DNA from: Symsagittifera roscoffensis
Lineage: Eukaryota > Xenacoelomorpha > Acoela > Convolutidae
Direction of reading: 5' to 3'
DNA length: 64,000 nucleotides
Assembly: GCF_963678635.1 (NCBI RefSeq)
Contig: NC_087066.1
Coordinates: 330,201-394,200 of the forward strand
The number at the start of each line of letters is the position of its first letter. Positions within the stretch are counted from its first letter, which is position 1. Under the pieces are notes generated by a model that ran no database searches, had not been told where the DNA came from, and saw nothing but the letters and a program-made list of their open reading frames with translations. Of this stretch, positions 1 to 10,499 are shown one piece after another. The translations under genes were made by a program, and so were the position numbers.

Positions 1-462
1 CCCCCCTCCACAATTAATAATGTGTCTAACGACCTCAAACGTAGACTCACTACCCAAACCTTCCTCAAGACCCAGGACTATTAGAAATTTTTCAATCGAG
101 TTAACCATTCTAATTATGATAGACAGTGAAGAACTTCGGTTATTCATCCTTCATTTGATCCCCCCTCTTACCTCACTTAATAAGTTTAAAGTAGTATCTA
201 ACGAATTACTTTTGTTCTAATTATACCTGAACCTTGTAGAATGATCTACTATTCTACAAAACTTGAACACAATCACTTCCTCTAAGTAAGAATAAATAAG
301 TCACGAGAAGGTAAAAATCATTCCCCGGAATCGATATATGCTTTTCTCTCCAACCCCGAATACACGACCCAAGTTAGGCTAACCACAAAAAATCGTAAGG
401 ACTAACAGTTTAGGACATTAAAAATCCTTAATCACAATTTTGCATCTGTCATCCTAAATCGT
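1..462. other. AT-rich noncoding DNA with a small hairpin
   Basis: No convincing gene is seen here. An inverted repeat TTGTAGAAT (234-242) and ATTCTACAA (251-259) with an 8-nt loop is the only clear structure. The short frame at 20-220 has no recognisable features. The stretch may be the 5' flank or LTR-like part of whatever element carries the basic reading frame that follows, but this is a guess. Confidence 0.4.
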
Positions 463-858
463 ATGTCACTAGACAATTTGGGAAATGAACAAACAATCGT
501 ATTACACAATTGTGAAATAAACAACGAAAAATATGATCTCATAATCACTCCACACAAACAAACAATAGGATATGTATTCGAACAAAACGACAAACAAATA
601 AGAGGAAAATATAAAGCAAACAAAGACAAATTACACACAAAAAAAAGATTTTCAAAGCGAAGAAACCAGTATTTTAAAAGAACTTTACAAGCTAAAAGAC
701 TCCGTAAAAAAATTACCAAGTTAATGATCAATTATGTTTTTTTTTTTACTCAGAATGAACATCCAAGCATCAATACAAGGCGAACGAAGATTAAAAAAGA
801 CATACAAAAACAAACCAAAACGTCTATACAATTGGAATCAACCAATAAAACACATTGA
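463..858 (+). CDS. Basic hypothetical reading frame, probably transposon-derived
   Basis: This is an open frame of 131 codons rich in Lys, Arg, Asn and Gln, with a Lys/Arg-dense middle part (roughly residues 45-90). It has no signal peptide, membrane segment or motif that I recognise. It ends within 5 bases of the next frame (855-1085), which is in another frame, so the two may be parts of one decayed coding region. Codon use is strongly A-rich, unlike the CNOT1 exons, as in the retroelements elsewhere in the window. I do not recognise the family. It could also be a chance open frame in A-rich DNA. Confidence 0.25.
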   Translation: MSLDNLGNEQTIVLHNCEINNEKYDLIITPHKQTIGYVFEQNDKQIRGKYKANKDKLHTKKRFSKRRNQYFKRTLQAKRLRKKITKLMINYVFFFTQNEHPSINTRRTKIKKDIQKQTKTSIQLESTNKTH

Positions 859-1085
859 ACATTACGTATCAACAGTCAAAAAACACAAAAATGAACCAAT
901 GTGAAGAAAGTCAAGACAAAAACTCCGTTCTTCCAATTCTTATCAACTCACTCACTGATGATAGAGGACAAACACTATTTTGTCGAAATTTAATCGCAAA
1001 ATTTTTCGAAAGAGGAATGAGTCAATGTACAACAGAATTTCCAGAATTAAAAATCAAAACACAAATTATTGCTCATTACTTATGA
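855..1085 (+). CDS. Hypothetical reading frame following the basic ORF
   Basis: This 76-codon frame is Gln/Asn/Lys-rich at the start and ends in a segment with mixed hydrophobic and charged residues that looks more protein-like than the preceding frame. Its start overlaps the stop of the frame at 463-858. No domain is recognised. It is probably the tail of the same decayed mobile-element gene; chance is the alternative. Confidence 0.2.
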   Translation: MNITYQQSKNTKMNQCEESQDKNSVLPILINSLTDDRGQTLFCRNLIAKFFERGMSQCTTEFPELKIKTQIIAHYL

Positions 1086-2529
1086 AATTTATTGTTTAAA
1101 CCTGGTCAAAATTTCACAAATATGGTGTTTTCAAGTCCAAAGAGCTAACAAATGCATTTGTTTTTGCTAACAAACGCATCTTCTGGGCTTAATACATGAT
1201 AAATCCCCACAAAGTTGCTTCTTCGAGTTAAACTGACACTCAAATTAGGCAAGGGTTTTTTTCAGAAAAAGTAAACTATTTCCAATGCAGGGCACAAACA
1301 CTTTGTAGCTGCGCATGTAGGCACTATCTTCTTAATCTGATTTTTTCGATTGAACTGATAATCTCAGTCGTGGTTTGACCTTTCAGATACGTAGCCAAAA
1401 CAAATTTGGAAAAAAAACCAATGAACCCAAGTAAACCAGAAAAAATTACTGGAATATTGCTTTGATTCAACTTTCTTTCGAACGTAGCAATAACTCAGGG
1501 CCCTTCATGCTCTTTGAATTTCATTTTTTGATTTACTTTTTCTTGACTACACAAACCCAATTTAAGAAAACTGATAATCTTAGTTGTGAACTGGTAATTT
1601 CAGACGAGGTGTCGACATTCCAAGAACATAACCAAAAGGTAGTTGGAAGAAGCCAATAAACGCAAGCAAAACCGACAGTAACAATGACCTAAAAACACTC
1701 AACTATTGAATTTGACAAAACAAATAGATGGCCATAAAATTCTAGAACGGTTTATGACAATGTTTTGAGTTTTGATATAACTAACATACTTTGAGAAGAC
1801 TGGTTCAATATTTAACAAATTTATTTTTCTGGGATTCTGCAAAATGAAATTCTTATCAAAAGTAGAAGATGCTTATGTTTATCGTTCGTGCTCTTGACAC
1901 TTTAGCTGTTTGACAATGTAACTTGCCTTACTTCAATACAGAGAAGTAGCTTTTCGCATACGCAAACAAAATAATGACCAACAGCGCTACTGGGATAAAC
2001 TGATTGAGTTCAGCGTTGATTCTACTGAATTTTTTAAGTGACGCAAGCCATGTATAACGCCTTAGCAGTTCGGGCTGAAGTAAAAAAAAACCAATTAACA
2101 TGCCTCAGTACTTAATATCTGGTTATTGATCAAAGTGAACACTATCACTTGCGAGCTAGGTTAGAAAAAAGATAATTCTCTTCATCAAATAAGATTCGCT
2201 TGTATTAACAAAGAAATTAAATTTAGAAAAAATCGTGAGTGAAATCGCGAACAATTAAAGACTGAAGAAATGCTATGACTTTTCCAGAAAAAAAATGAAA
2301 ACAAAAAAAGACTTTAAAGCATATAAAAGAATCTGAGTTATTTTCAGCGACTCTCGAAAAAAAAACTCTGATGATTTAAGGTGAGAAATCTTCCTCTCAC
2401 GTTTTTTTAAGATTCGAAATGTATGGTAGGCATTCAGTGGGTCCATTTAACCCTGGCTTGCCCTCGCTTAATACTAAATTGTTTTTGACGTTCATGACTT
2501 TATAAATCTTTGTTGTTCTGCTTCTTCTT
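1086..2529. other. Noncoding AT-rich stretch with repeat fragments
   Basis: No gene is seen. Around 1940-2080 there are fragments of an interspersed repeat that recurs at 6737-6900 (the motif with GCATAC, GACCA and GCTACTGGG, and the GACGCAAGC motif). Around 2330-2370 there is a weak relative of the R1 repeat 3' end. The stretch is the downstream flank of the gene on the minus strand at 2598-4304. Confidence 0.4.
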
Positions 2530-2535
2530 TTTATT
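2530..2535 (-). terminator. Candidate polyadenylation signal of the G-x-GAP gene
   Basis: AATAAA on the minus strand, about 65 bases past the stop codon at 2598. It sits in an A/T-rich tract, so chance occurrence is possible. Confidence 0.4.
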
Positions 2536-2597
2536 ATTTTTTATCATTGTTATAAGAAGTATGTTTTATACAAATTTAAAGACAATTTAAATATTTG

Positions 2598-4304
2598 TCA
2601 AAAAACAGATGTTGCAAATGGAGCCCTTAGAGCATATTGTCGCTCAGTTTGTGTTGACATAGACACATTTGATGATTGTGTTTCTCGTGAATGTATTTGT
2701 GGCTGAGATATAGAAGTAGCGCTGGGTAACTGAGAAACGAGAGGCGGCTTCTCCTGCTGGAAGCCCTGTAGCAACTGACTGCCCAGTTTTGCCCGTCTGT
2801 GACCATATGGCCTCTCTGGGTAGGGTGCCCCGTGGCCCTCTGGCTTCCAGAAGTAGGAGTCCATGGTGATCGAGTGCTGTCTCTTCTCTTGCATGTCTCG
2901 CTCTCTCTGCCGGTAATCGATCGAGTCTTTCTCCTCCACCTGACTGGTCAAATAGTCATGGTACTTTTTAGCCTCCAATGGGTTCGGGTGTCGCACATCT
3001 AGCTTGTGTCGTGAAATGTCCGACAGATTCCTAGGATCCGCAACAACTTCTCCGCTGGCGCTTCTCTTCGGGTAGCCGGATGCGTCCAGCTGTCTTATTT
3101 TCTCGGCTAAGTCCAGAGCTGACTCTCGTTTCTGTTGCAGCTGTATCTGCTGCTTCTGTCTCTCGTGAGCTACCATATTAGCTTTTAAATCTTGCAAGTA
3201 GTTTCTCTTGTTCGCCTCAAGTCGACTGTCTCTGTTCTTCTCCCAGTCCAGATTGTAGAAATCAGTCTTGAATTTGCCGGCTACTTTGGCATTCACTTCC
3301 CCTGTTCCCTGGTACAGAGGCGCTCCTGCTCCAGGCCTTCCCCATGGACTGAACACTTCACTGGTCTGACGCTGTCGCGGAGTTCGTTTAGTGTCCTGTA
3401 GAAACAGGTGTTCTTCTTTCCTGTCTCTCATTTCGTCCTTAACTTCTGCCCCGATCGGCAGCAACCCCAGTCGGGGATCTTCGGTGCCATACTGGCGGTG
3501 CTGCTCTGTGCCCTCCGGAATACGCCACTTGTCCCCTGGTCTCGTGTAGGACTGCAAGTCATAGTGTCTCACCACTGATCTGTCCGTGTACACTGGTTCT
3601 GTCTTCCGGTATCCCTGGTGCAGGTCCACACCAGTGTACGTGTCCAGTCCTCGCATCGTGGGAGGAGCTCCGGCCCCAGTCTGTCCGAAGTAGTCCACCC
3701 TCTTGTGCATTGCATTCATCACCTCCTCACGCTCCTTTTCCAACTGTTTTTGACGCTGCTTCTCCTTTACCGCCTCGTCCAGTTCTTTGATGTACTCGTT
3801 TGTGTGTGAAATGTCTGCTATGTACCTGAATGCCTTCTCGTTAATGATGCTTCCGTCCTTGTGTGGCTGGAATCTGGTCTCTGGGTCCGACTTGAGGTTC
3901 GTGATCTTGTTTCCTTCCTCGTCCCTCAGAGGAGCGCCCCCACCCGAGGTTCCAAAGGTGGGGTAAAAGGGTCTGTTGGCCTCTGTCTCCAGAGAGCGTC
4001 TGTCCTGTGTGTCGCGCCAGTTTCTCTCTGTGCGCGAGTAGTTCGGGTGCAGATTCAGTCTCTCGGGGGGACTGCCGGGGGGTCTGTGCTGTCCCTTCTC
4101 GTACATGGGGTAGCTCTTGAACCTGTCCTGCACTGTCTGCTGGTACAGCTCCTGCTCCTCCTGAGAGAGAGTGTTAGAAGTGTTCTGCAGCTGAGCAGTC
4201 GACTGACTATCCCTCTCCACTCTCTTCAGCGAATCCTCAAGAGAGAAGTTGTCGATGTTCTTCCGCAGAGTCTTCGAATACTCTGCCGAACTGCGCTCGC
4301 CCAT
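2598..4304 (-). CDS. Single-exon protein with four G-x-GAP motifs, possibly ciliary or centrosomal
   Basis: This is an uninterrupted 568-codon frame with balanced codon use and GC content clearly above its surroundings, so it is a real gene. The ATG at 4304 follows an A/T-rich leader and is the first in-frame start. Four diverged motifs of the form aromatic-x(2-4)-G-x-G-A-P are spaced through the protein: FGTSGGGAP near residue 117, FGQTGAGAP near 207, WGRPGAGAP near 324 and WKPEGHGAP near 493. Between them are charged helical stretches (about 170-200 and 365-420, rich in E, K, R, Q) that are probably coiled coil. There is no signal peptide or membrane segment. I recall similar GAP-type motifs in ciliary and centrosomal microtubule-associated proteins, but I cannot name the orthologue. 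The role is therefore inference. A 5' noncoding exon cannot be excluded. Confidence 0.8.
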   Translation of the reverse strand: MGERSSAEYSKTLRKNIDNFSLEDSLKRVERDSQSTAQLQNTSNTLSQEEQELYQQTVQDRFKSYPMYEKGQHRPPGSPPERLNLHPNYSRTERNWRDTQDRRSLETEANRPFYPTFGTSGGGAPLRDEEGNKITNLKSDPETRFQPHKDGSIINEKAFRYIADISHTNEYIKELDEAVKEKQRQKQLEKEREEVMNAMHKRVDYFGQTGAGAPPTMRGLDTYTGVDLHQGYRKTEPVYTDRSVVRHYDLQSYTRPGDKWRIPEGTEQHRQYGTEDPRLGLLPIGAEVKDEMRDRKEEHLFLQDTKRTPRQRQTSEVFSPWGRPGAGAPLYQGTGEVNAKVAGKFKTDFYNLDWEKNRDSRLEANKRNYLQDLKANMVAHERQKQQIQLQQKRESALDLAEKIRQLDASGYPKRSASGEVVADPRNLSDISRHKLDVRHPNPLEAKKYHDYLTSQVEEKDSIDYRQRERDMQEKRQHSITMDSYFWKPEGHGAPYPERPYGHRRAKLGSQLLQGFQQEKPPLVSQLPSATSISQPQIHSRETQSSNVSMSTQTERQYALRAPFATSVF

Positions 4305-4310
4305 GTTTAA

Positions 4311-4750
4311 ATAAAAATTAACGCTAATATATGCAAAAGCTTCAAAAAATACTGTGCGTAAATAACTTTGAAACAGCTTTTCGTTTGAATTTTGGTTAAA
4401 TGTTTGTTGGTCGTTAAGAACAGTTTTGCAGTAGACTACTCGTTATATTCAAAATCCAGCTCAAATAGCTTGACAAAAAAGCAGTAAAAAGAACGTGTTC
4501 TCTTGCATCAATCGCACTTAAAGAAATAAATGAACAACATATAACTAAAGCGTAGACTCAGTTATTATAACAAATCAACAGTATTTCTTCAAAAATAAGG
4601 AGTTTGATCAAATTAAATTAGCAACATCGTCTGCATTTCCAACTGCCATTTTCCATATAATTGCCCACAAAAATAAGCACAAGTAGGTTGTTTGAAAACA
4701 CTTAAATTATGAGAGCAAAGAAATTGGCAGGGACAAGATTATTCATAAAT
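4311..4750. other. Noncoding 5' flank of the G-x-GAP gene
   Basis: This AT-rich sequence upstream of the minus-strand ATG at 4304 must contain its promoter and 5' untranslated region. I see no clear TATA box, initiator or CpG-rich block. Confidence 0.4.
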
Positions 4751-5088
4751 CAGGGTGGCCACGGTATCCAAAAATCGCTGGCACTGATAAAAATGAACCC
4801 CTGGCACAAATATTTTTCGCTTTTTCCCTCTTTTTGACACAACTTGAAGCACAAATAAAACCAGTTAACATGTCGAAAATTATTTTGTGAGAACGTTTCA
4901 GAAATAAAATTCTCAGAAGAATGTTTTACAAATCATATCAGCATAACTTAGATTCAAATTTATATCGTTCGAAGCTTTTGATAATTTTGTGAACAAATGC
5001 GACAAAGAATTTTTGGCACTGATAATAAATTGCTGGCACTGATGTGGCACTGACCGCACCGATACCATGGCCCCCCTGTAAAAACTTT
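4751..5088. mobile_element. Short DNA-transposon relic (hAT-like MITE) with inverted ends
   Basis: The left end CAGGGTGGCCACGGTATCCA (4751-4770) and the reverse complement of the right end (5069-5088) agree at 16 of 20 positions. The interior carries several copies of TGGCACTGAT near each end, and there is no coding capacity. CAGGG(T/G)GGCC termini are common in hAT-type elements. The 8-bp flanks (TCATAAAT and TAAAAACT) do not match, so no target duplication survives or the ends are slightly misplaced. Confidence 0.55.
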
Positions 5089-5529
5089 ATGTAGTTCATG
5101 AACATGTGCGAAATATTGAACTTACAAATTGACGTAAGTTCGTTAAGAGGTCAAATTAAGTTTGTTCTCACTGAAATGAAGCGTCATTGCGCGTGAGATA
5201 TTGACAACATCACATAGTTGAATGTTAGATTAAAACTTCTACTCACACACAAAGGCAAAATTGTCCAGACAAGGATTGTCTAGAGATAGCGCAAAATATA
5301 TTGAGAAACTAGAGTGTAGATAGGAATTAACAATTTTCCTCTCGAAACGAATTTAAAAGGAATTACTCCAACACTCATCAACAGTAAAAACACGGAGACT
5401 TAAAACACTACACTGCAACATGGCCGCATCCTTTTCAATCGAACGAAGTTTCATGAGTTTCAGCTTCATTTTTGAAAAGTTCAATTTCAGTTCAGTCTAT
5501 ATTTTATGTTCAGCCAATTTCGTGATTTC
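5089..5529. other. Probable 3' untranslated region and end of CNOT1
   Basis: No gene is seen. On the minus strand this follows the CNOT1 stop codon (5530-5532) and should contain its 3' UTR. I see no canonical AATAAA close to the stop, so the poly(A) site is not placed. Confidence 0.35.
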
Positions 5530-5920
5530 CTAGCCACTGTTTGAGTGGCCTTCACTGTTGTTCACTGTAACAGCCTGTATGATGTTGGCTGATGAGGGCG
5601 ACACCACTTGGTCATTGCGCACCTGTTGTGTGGAGGAGGCGGCGGCGGGGGGACAGGCCAGAGTCACATTAGTAGACTGCACTGCTCCCCCAGCTGCATT
5701 TGTCCCCGATCCTCCACCAGTGCTGCCGGCCGGACCCACACCACTGGCACTCGCTGTGCTACTACTGACGTTCACAGCAGACGCAGCAGCTGCAGAGTGC
5801 GGGAGACTAAGGGTACCGCCGGAGGGAATCCCAGATCCCCCCTGAGACGGGACGACTGCTGGTCCCCCACCACCCCCCTCCTTCCTCTGCATGCAACTCT
5901 TGGCCACCGAGTCAAACAGT
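5530..5920 (-). CDS. CNOT1: CNOT1 terminal exon
   Basis: The exon starts after an acceptor CAG (rc of 5921-5923) by completing a Lys codon, reads LFDSVAKSCMQRK, and stops at 5530-5532. The first residues continue the conserved C-terminal NOT1 motif of the upstream exon. About 110 further residues are low complexity (Gly, Pro, Ser, Ala, then Asn/Val/Ser). Animal NOT1 proteins usually end within some 20-30 residues of this conserved motif, so the tail is an extension. The open frame upstream to 6027 is intron. Confidence 0.93.
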
Positions 5921-5949
5921 CTGAAAGCAAACGAAAAATACGCAATTAA

Positions 5950-6430
5950 ACGATAGCCAACAGACAGTCGGAAAAGAGTCATTGAATGCAAGTAAAAAAA
6001 AATACTGACTTGTTTTCCAAAAAACATTAACTTTTGAAATTCAAAGAAAACATTGACTGTCCTTAAAGCTCTTTGAATTTCTAGAATAATTAATTATTCA
6101 CACTTTTTTAAAAAATAACCCAACTTGATAACACTGGATTTATGGATAAACTTTTTACTCCGCTGGGAAATCTGAAAATCTATTTCCACTTTCGAAAAGA
6201 AACTAGAAGTCGATCAGGTTTTTCGTGACCTTTTTACTTTTGCTGTACGATAGCCGAGTTTGCCTTCATTTTAACAGAGGAAATGAGCTGAACTTGAGAT
6301 TAAATCAAAAGTCAAATCCGAAAAAGCTGATTTCAGCATGAACAAGCTTCGCGGCTTTTTCCTGAAAAAAAATCATCACGACCTATATTAAGAGTTTGAA
6401 CTACGTTCATCGACTTTCGTTGAAAACTTT
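5950..6430 (+). repeat. R1 interspersed repeat, copy 1
   Basis: This ~450-bp family recurs throughout the CNOT1 introns. It has a 5' part with GGAAAAGAGT, a middle with GCTGGGAAATCTGA and CGTTTTTCGTGACC, and a 3' end reading CCTGAAAAAA ... CACGACCTATA ... with a short terminal hairpin. Here it lies just upstream of the last exon in transcript order. No coding capacity. Confidence 0.7.
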
Positions 6431-6469
6431 TAAAACCAATTAACAAAAAAAAGCAAGAGCTCCGCTACG

Positions 6470-7090
6470 TCTCGCATTCGATCCTGCGACCTAGAGATTA
6501 TGAGTTGCAAGCACTAGCCACTCAGACACTGGAAGATTAACAAATCGCATACACTAGCCACAAAAAACAGATGCTATCAAATATCCAACGCTACAGATCG
6601 TGACTATAGCAAAATTGCCACCAAACGAGCGTTTTAATTTGCGAGTTGGGTGGAAAGAACAATTTTCGTACTGTTACACTATTCCCGCAAGTTCTATAGT
6701 GTAAATTTGACGAGTATCTGATAAGCAGACATGGTTAAACACAGAGGCGAAGTTGTACTTCGCATACACAAGCAAAAATATGACCAGTAACTCTACTGGG
6801 GAAAACTGAATGAGTAAGACTTTGAGATTACAAAATTTCTTGAGAGACGCATGCTAATTATGAGTCAACATAATTGCTAAGTGACGCAAGCAAATTATGA
6901 CGCATTAGCAGTACCAGTAAATTTGAAAAAAAAAAAAATTTACCGAGTAACATGCCTCAATTTATAGATCAGACGCATTTTAACTAGAATACGAAAAAGT
7001 TCAATGAAACATCCGACCCTGACCAGGTTCGAACCCTCTTGTTTTGCTGCTGGTCTCCTTATCTACCTCTACGCTACAGATCCATCATGC
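6470..7090. repeat. tRNA-like SINE heads and companion repeats
   Basis: At about 6475-6540 and 7005-7085 there are minus-strand tRNA-like segments with B-box-like (GGTTCGAACCC, ATTCGATCC) and A-box-like stretches. Between them are the companion repeat ending in TTTGCGAGTTGGG (6590-6700) and the 6737-6900 repeat. They are degenerate tRNA-derived SINE copies without intact termini; neither folds as a functional tRNA. Confidence 0.5.
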
Positions 7091-7304
7091 CTTGAAGCTG
7101 AAGTGCTATAAGTAATATAATAGTCTGTGTTATTATCTTTAGCATTGGCTGTACTTACGAAATGATCACATTTTGTCGCAACAATATTCGCGACTTAGGT
7201 AAATAGGCTTGCTTGTAAAAATATATTTATTGGTTGACGAAAGTGCTACTTCGAGAATATGATTCAGTTGGACAAGTTAATTACAGGAAAAAATATATAA
7301 TCCA

Positions 7305-7735
7305 GAGTGATAACGTTGGAAAAGAGTGATGAACTCAAAAACAACTGATTTTTTTTTGAAAAAATCCCTAGCTTCGAATATCGGAGAAAAAAATAGACGT
7401 CCCTAAACCTCTTCGAATTTCTTAGAACAATTAACAATTTTTCATAAAAATAAATCAATTTGAGCAAACTGGATCAATAGGTAACTATCTTATATCACTG
7501 GGAAATCTGGCAATCAAATTCCACTTTCGAAACTGGAAGTCGATCACATCGTTTTTCGTGACCTTGACACTTATGCTTTTCGATAGCGGAATTTGCCTTC
7601 CTTATAACAAAAAAATGAACTGAACTTACAAAGAAATCAGAAGTCAAACCGCGGAAAAGTAAATTTGAGCCTGAAAAACAAAGAAAAATGCATCGCGACA
7701 TATATAAGAGTAAGAACTGCTTTTATTGACTCCTA
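7305..7735 (+). repeat. R1 interspersed repeat, copy 2
   Basis: Full set of R1 landmarks: GGAAAAGAGTGATGAAC near 7313, GGGAAATCTGGCAATC near 7500, the GTTTTTCGTGACCTTGACAC block near 7550, and a divergent 3' end near 7690-7735. A further 3'-end fragment lies at about 7985-8080. Confidence 0.7.
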
Positions 7736-8125
7736 AAAAACAGTAAATGTAGTTCCACAAAAAACAGGTCCTGGCCGGATTCAAACCAGAACTCGGATTC
7801 ATCGTCTCAAGTAACAGTTACCTCTACCGCAGATGTGTTGTATGGTTGATTGAAATTATCATGAAGCAAGTTGGGAAAAAGTTGTTAACGGGACAAATGT
7901 CCAGTACCCGGTTGCAACACCCTTAATCGCAATGGTAAATAAATGTTTTAATACTGCCTTCTGTAGTTATAAGAGCATTTGGAGACTTTGTGAAAAAAAA
8001 AACAATCATCACGACCTATAAGTGAAAATAAAATCACTTCGTTAGTTTACAATTAATCATTTAAGACTCTTCAACTTCCTGAGCACTTGATTTATTCATC
8101 TTATTTCAATCCAGTGCTAACTCAC

Positions 8126-8393
8126 TTTTCAATTTCGGGGGCGCAGCGAACGAACTCGTGCTGCCAGAACTTGAAGTTGGGGTTGTTGATGAGTTCTATG
8201 AATGTGATGAGGAGACCCCAGGGGTGTGGTCTGTTCACGATCACTCTCTCCAGCAGAACACGCGTGATCTGCTCCTGAATGTGTTCCGAGTGGGCCTCTG
8301 CGAAAAGGTAGAGCAGCACACAGCTGAAGTAGTGGGTGTGGTTGTTCGGGTAGCGCAGATGGTTGGCAATCGCATTGAGAAACAGGTAGCGAC
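8126..8393 (-). CDS. CNOT1: CNOT1 exon, NOT1 domain
   Basis: This exon encodes [20 protein letters not shown] and continues to [20 protein letters not shown] and CAPEIE. It is the most conserved block of the C-terminal NOT1 domain, which forms the docking surface for NOT2/NOT3. The acceptor AAG ends at 8394 and the donor GTGAG starts at 8125. It begins after one base of a split Gly codon and ends two bases into a Lys codon, matching both neighbours. Confidence 0.96.
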
Positions 8394-8473
8394 CTTAAAA
8401 CACACACACAACTGAGTTACTCTCATACTCTCAGTCACTCATACCCAAGAAAGAAAGAGAGATGAGAGAGTAC

Positions 8474-8631
8474 CTTCGGTGTCCAGAGATACTGCCAGGT
8501 GTTGGTACACATCCATGTGTGGGGAGTACTGGATGGCGTTGATCTGTGGCATCTTGCCCGCAGACTGGATCACAGTGATGGCAGACACGCCCACGTACAA
8601 CACCACTGCATTCATCAGCTGCACATTGTAC
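8474..8631 (-). CDS. CNOT1: CNOT1 exon, NOT1 domain
   Basis: The exon reads YNVQLMNAVVLYVGVSAIT through HMDVYQHLAVSLDTEG. It lies between an acceptor CAG (8632-8634) and a donor GTACTC (8473 downward), with an 80-bp intron to the next exon. Conserved segment of the NOT1 domain. Confidence 0.95.
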
Positions 8632-9179
8632 CTGCACAACACAGCACATTGCAACATCACACATCAATACACAACACAAATGAATTCAAACTCTAAATTA
8701 TTTTTAACTCTTTACCCGACCAAATCATTCATTTTATCTCTAGCTAGTTACAAGTTCGCTTATGCTACTTTCGTAACTTTCAGCAGATGAATTTGAATTG
8801 AACTCAAAAAGAGCAGATATACTAAAGCATTAAAAATGCTTTAATATGTATAAATGCATATCTGAAGTTATTAAAGCATTCAACGCTTTTTTCTGAGCAA
8901 CTTAGAGTCTCACGTTCTCGCCTCTACTCAACGTGCCCTTAAAATATTGCTAACACAAGCCGCCAATGATTCAGCTATAGATAATAAATTGCCGATGCTA
9001 AGCAGCAAAAATGCCACGAAATATGAAAAAAAAACTACTGCTACCTCCGGTGTTGAACCTCCGACCAGTAGATTAGGAGTCAAATACTAGCCACGAATAA
9101 AGTAGAGGAACTTCCAATGCTACCGATTCTGATTATAGCAAAAGTGTCACTAAATGAAAGCTTTTATTTGGGAGGTTAG

Positions 9180-9477
9180 ATTGGAAAAAAGTAGAGTCAT
9201 ACTAATACAAGTAATTTTTTTGATTTCGCTGGGAAATCTGAAAATTATATTACACTTTCGAAACCAGAAGACCATCACGTCTTGCGTGATCTTTACACTT
9301 TTAATATTCAACAAAGGAGTTTGCCTTCCGTTTAACAAAATAATCAATTGATATTTTAAAAAAAATCTAAATCGAACAGCAAAAAAATAGAGCGTGAACA
9401 CATTTTAAAACATTTCCTGAAAAAATCATCACGACTCAAATAAAGAGTCTTCACTACGTTCATCGACTCTCGATCAA
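9180..9477 (+). repeat. R1 interspersed repeat, copy 3
   Basis: It has the block GCTGGGAAATCTGAAAATTA near 9229, the diverged CATCACGTCTTGCGTGATC block near 9273, and the 3' hairpin AAGAGTC ... GACTCTC (about 9434-9473). It ends about 55 bp before the donor-side edge of the 9533 exon. Confidence 0.7.
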
Positions 9478-9532
9478 TTTACGAAATTAGAGCAATTTAT
9501 CAATGACATCAGTTTTCTGTCTCTTGACATAC

Positions 9533-9705
9533 CGCATGCCTGGTTCAGAGGACACCTGCAGGTCATTCCTCAGTTTGCTCAGGAACTCTACGGGAGAACG
9601 ACTCTTCAGGTAGAGGTCAAGGTCTTTCCGCAGTGCACTGGGGATGCCGGCGGCAAAGTTGTGCAGGATGCGCGGCGCATATTTGATGTCCGACAGTTGA
9701 TCCAC
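9533..9705 (-). CDS. CNOT1: CNOT1 exon, NOT1 domain
   Basis: The exon reads [20 protein letters not shown] through [16 protein letters not shown] plus two bases of an Arg codon. The acceptor is CAG at 9706-9708 and the donor GTATGT at 9532. The open frame continuing to 9487 is intron read-through. Confidence 0.95.
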
Positions 9706-9923
9706 CTGCAAAACACGACAACACAAGGCAGTCAGTTAATCAACCATCAATACAAAATATAGATACTTTATACTAGGTCTATGTTTGCATCGGTAGATTA
9801 CACAAAGGTCAACCTTTTAAGGCTCAAATTTGTTTCAACTGTGCTAACAGATAACTAAAAATGATACATCAAGTGTCGAGTGTTCAGTTTGTACTTTTAC
9901 AGAGTAGTGAAGTGTTGACTAGC

Positions 9924-10097
9924 CTTGAGGTCTGGCGTGAATGGGTCGGGGAGCCGCATGTGTCTGGGGAATGCGGACAGGATGAGGTTGCGCATCTGGA
10001 TGCAGTTGGGTGGGATGACGTCAGCAAAGACGTAGTGATGGTCACAGAGGAACTCTGGGAAGTCATGCAGCAGCACCAGCAGCACCCGAAGTGTCCC
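9924..10097 (-). CDS. CNOT1: CNOT1 exon with GC donor
   Basis: The exon reads [20 protein letters not shown] through [14 protein letters not shown] to TPDLK, exactly 58 codons. The acceptor is CAG (10098-10100). The only boundary that keeps the conserved LK-VD junction is AAG|GCTAGT, a GC-AG intron of 218 bp. Confidence 0.95.
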
Positions 10098-10262
10098 CTG
10101 TTGTGCAACAAGGCCAAACATAGGAACACTCATTGGAGACTTTCACTCGTTTGACTCCTATTGGAGTAAAAAAACAACACACACTATCGGCCTTTCTTGT
10201 CCGACTAAAGCATGTCCTGAGATCTTCAGTTTAACAGAAGAAAGAAATCTGGTTACGAATAC

Positions 10263-10499
10263 CTTGTAGAGCAGCTGCACTGGCTTAGTTAGCTCAGCAT
10301 TGCGCAGAAAGGGAGCGAGGAAGCGGAACTGGTCTATGAGCAGCTGAGCATACATGGCCCACGCCTTCTGCTGGGGAGTGAGGTGCAACATCCTGGCGAT
10401 GAAGATTCTGTTGCTGATCAGTTCCAGCCAAGCATAGGCAAAGCCAGGCGCCTTACTGGGTCGCAACACATGCAGGGCATAGCTGAACGCAGTCAGCAC
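10263..10499 (-). CDS. CNOT1: CNOT1 exon, NOT1 domain
   Basis: The exon reads [20 protein letters not shown], then [17 protein letters not shown] and ends VQLLYK, 79 codons, phase 0 at both ends. The acceptor is TAG (10500-10502) and the donor AAG|GTATTC. It is part of the conserved C-terminal NOT1 domain. Confidence 0.96.

Noticed and set aside
3861-4310. 149-codon plus-strand frame
   Set aside because: Shadow of the G-x-GAP gene, with Arg/Val/Leu/Ser-rich low-complexity translation.
5921-6027. Upstream extension of the last CNOT1 exon frame
   Set aside because: The acceptor CAG and phase with the preceding exon place the exon start at 5920; the extension is intron.
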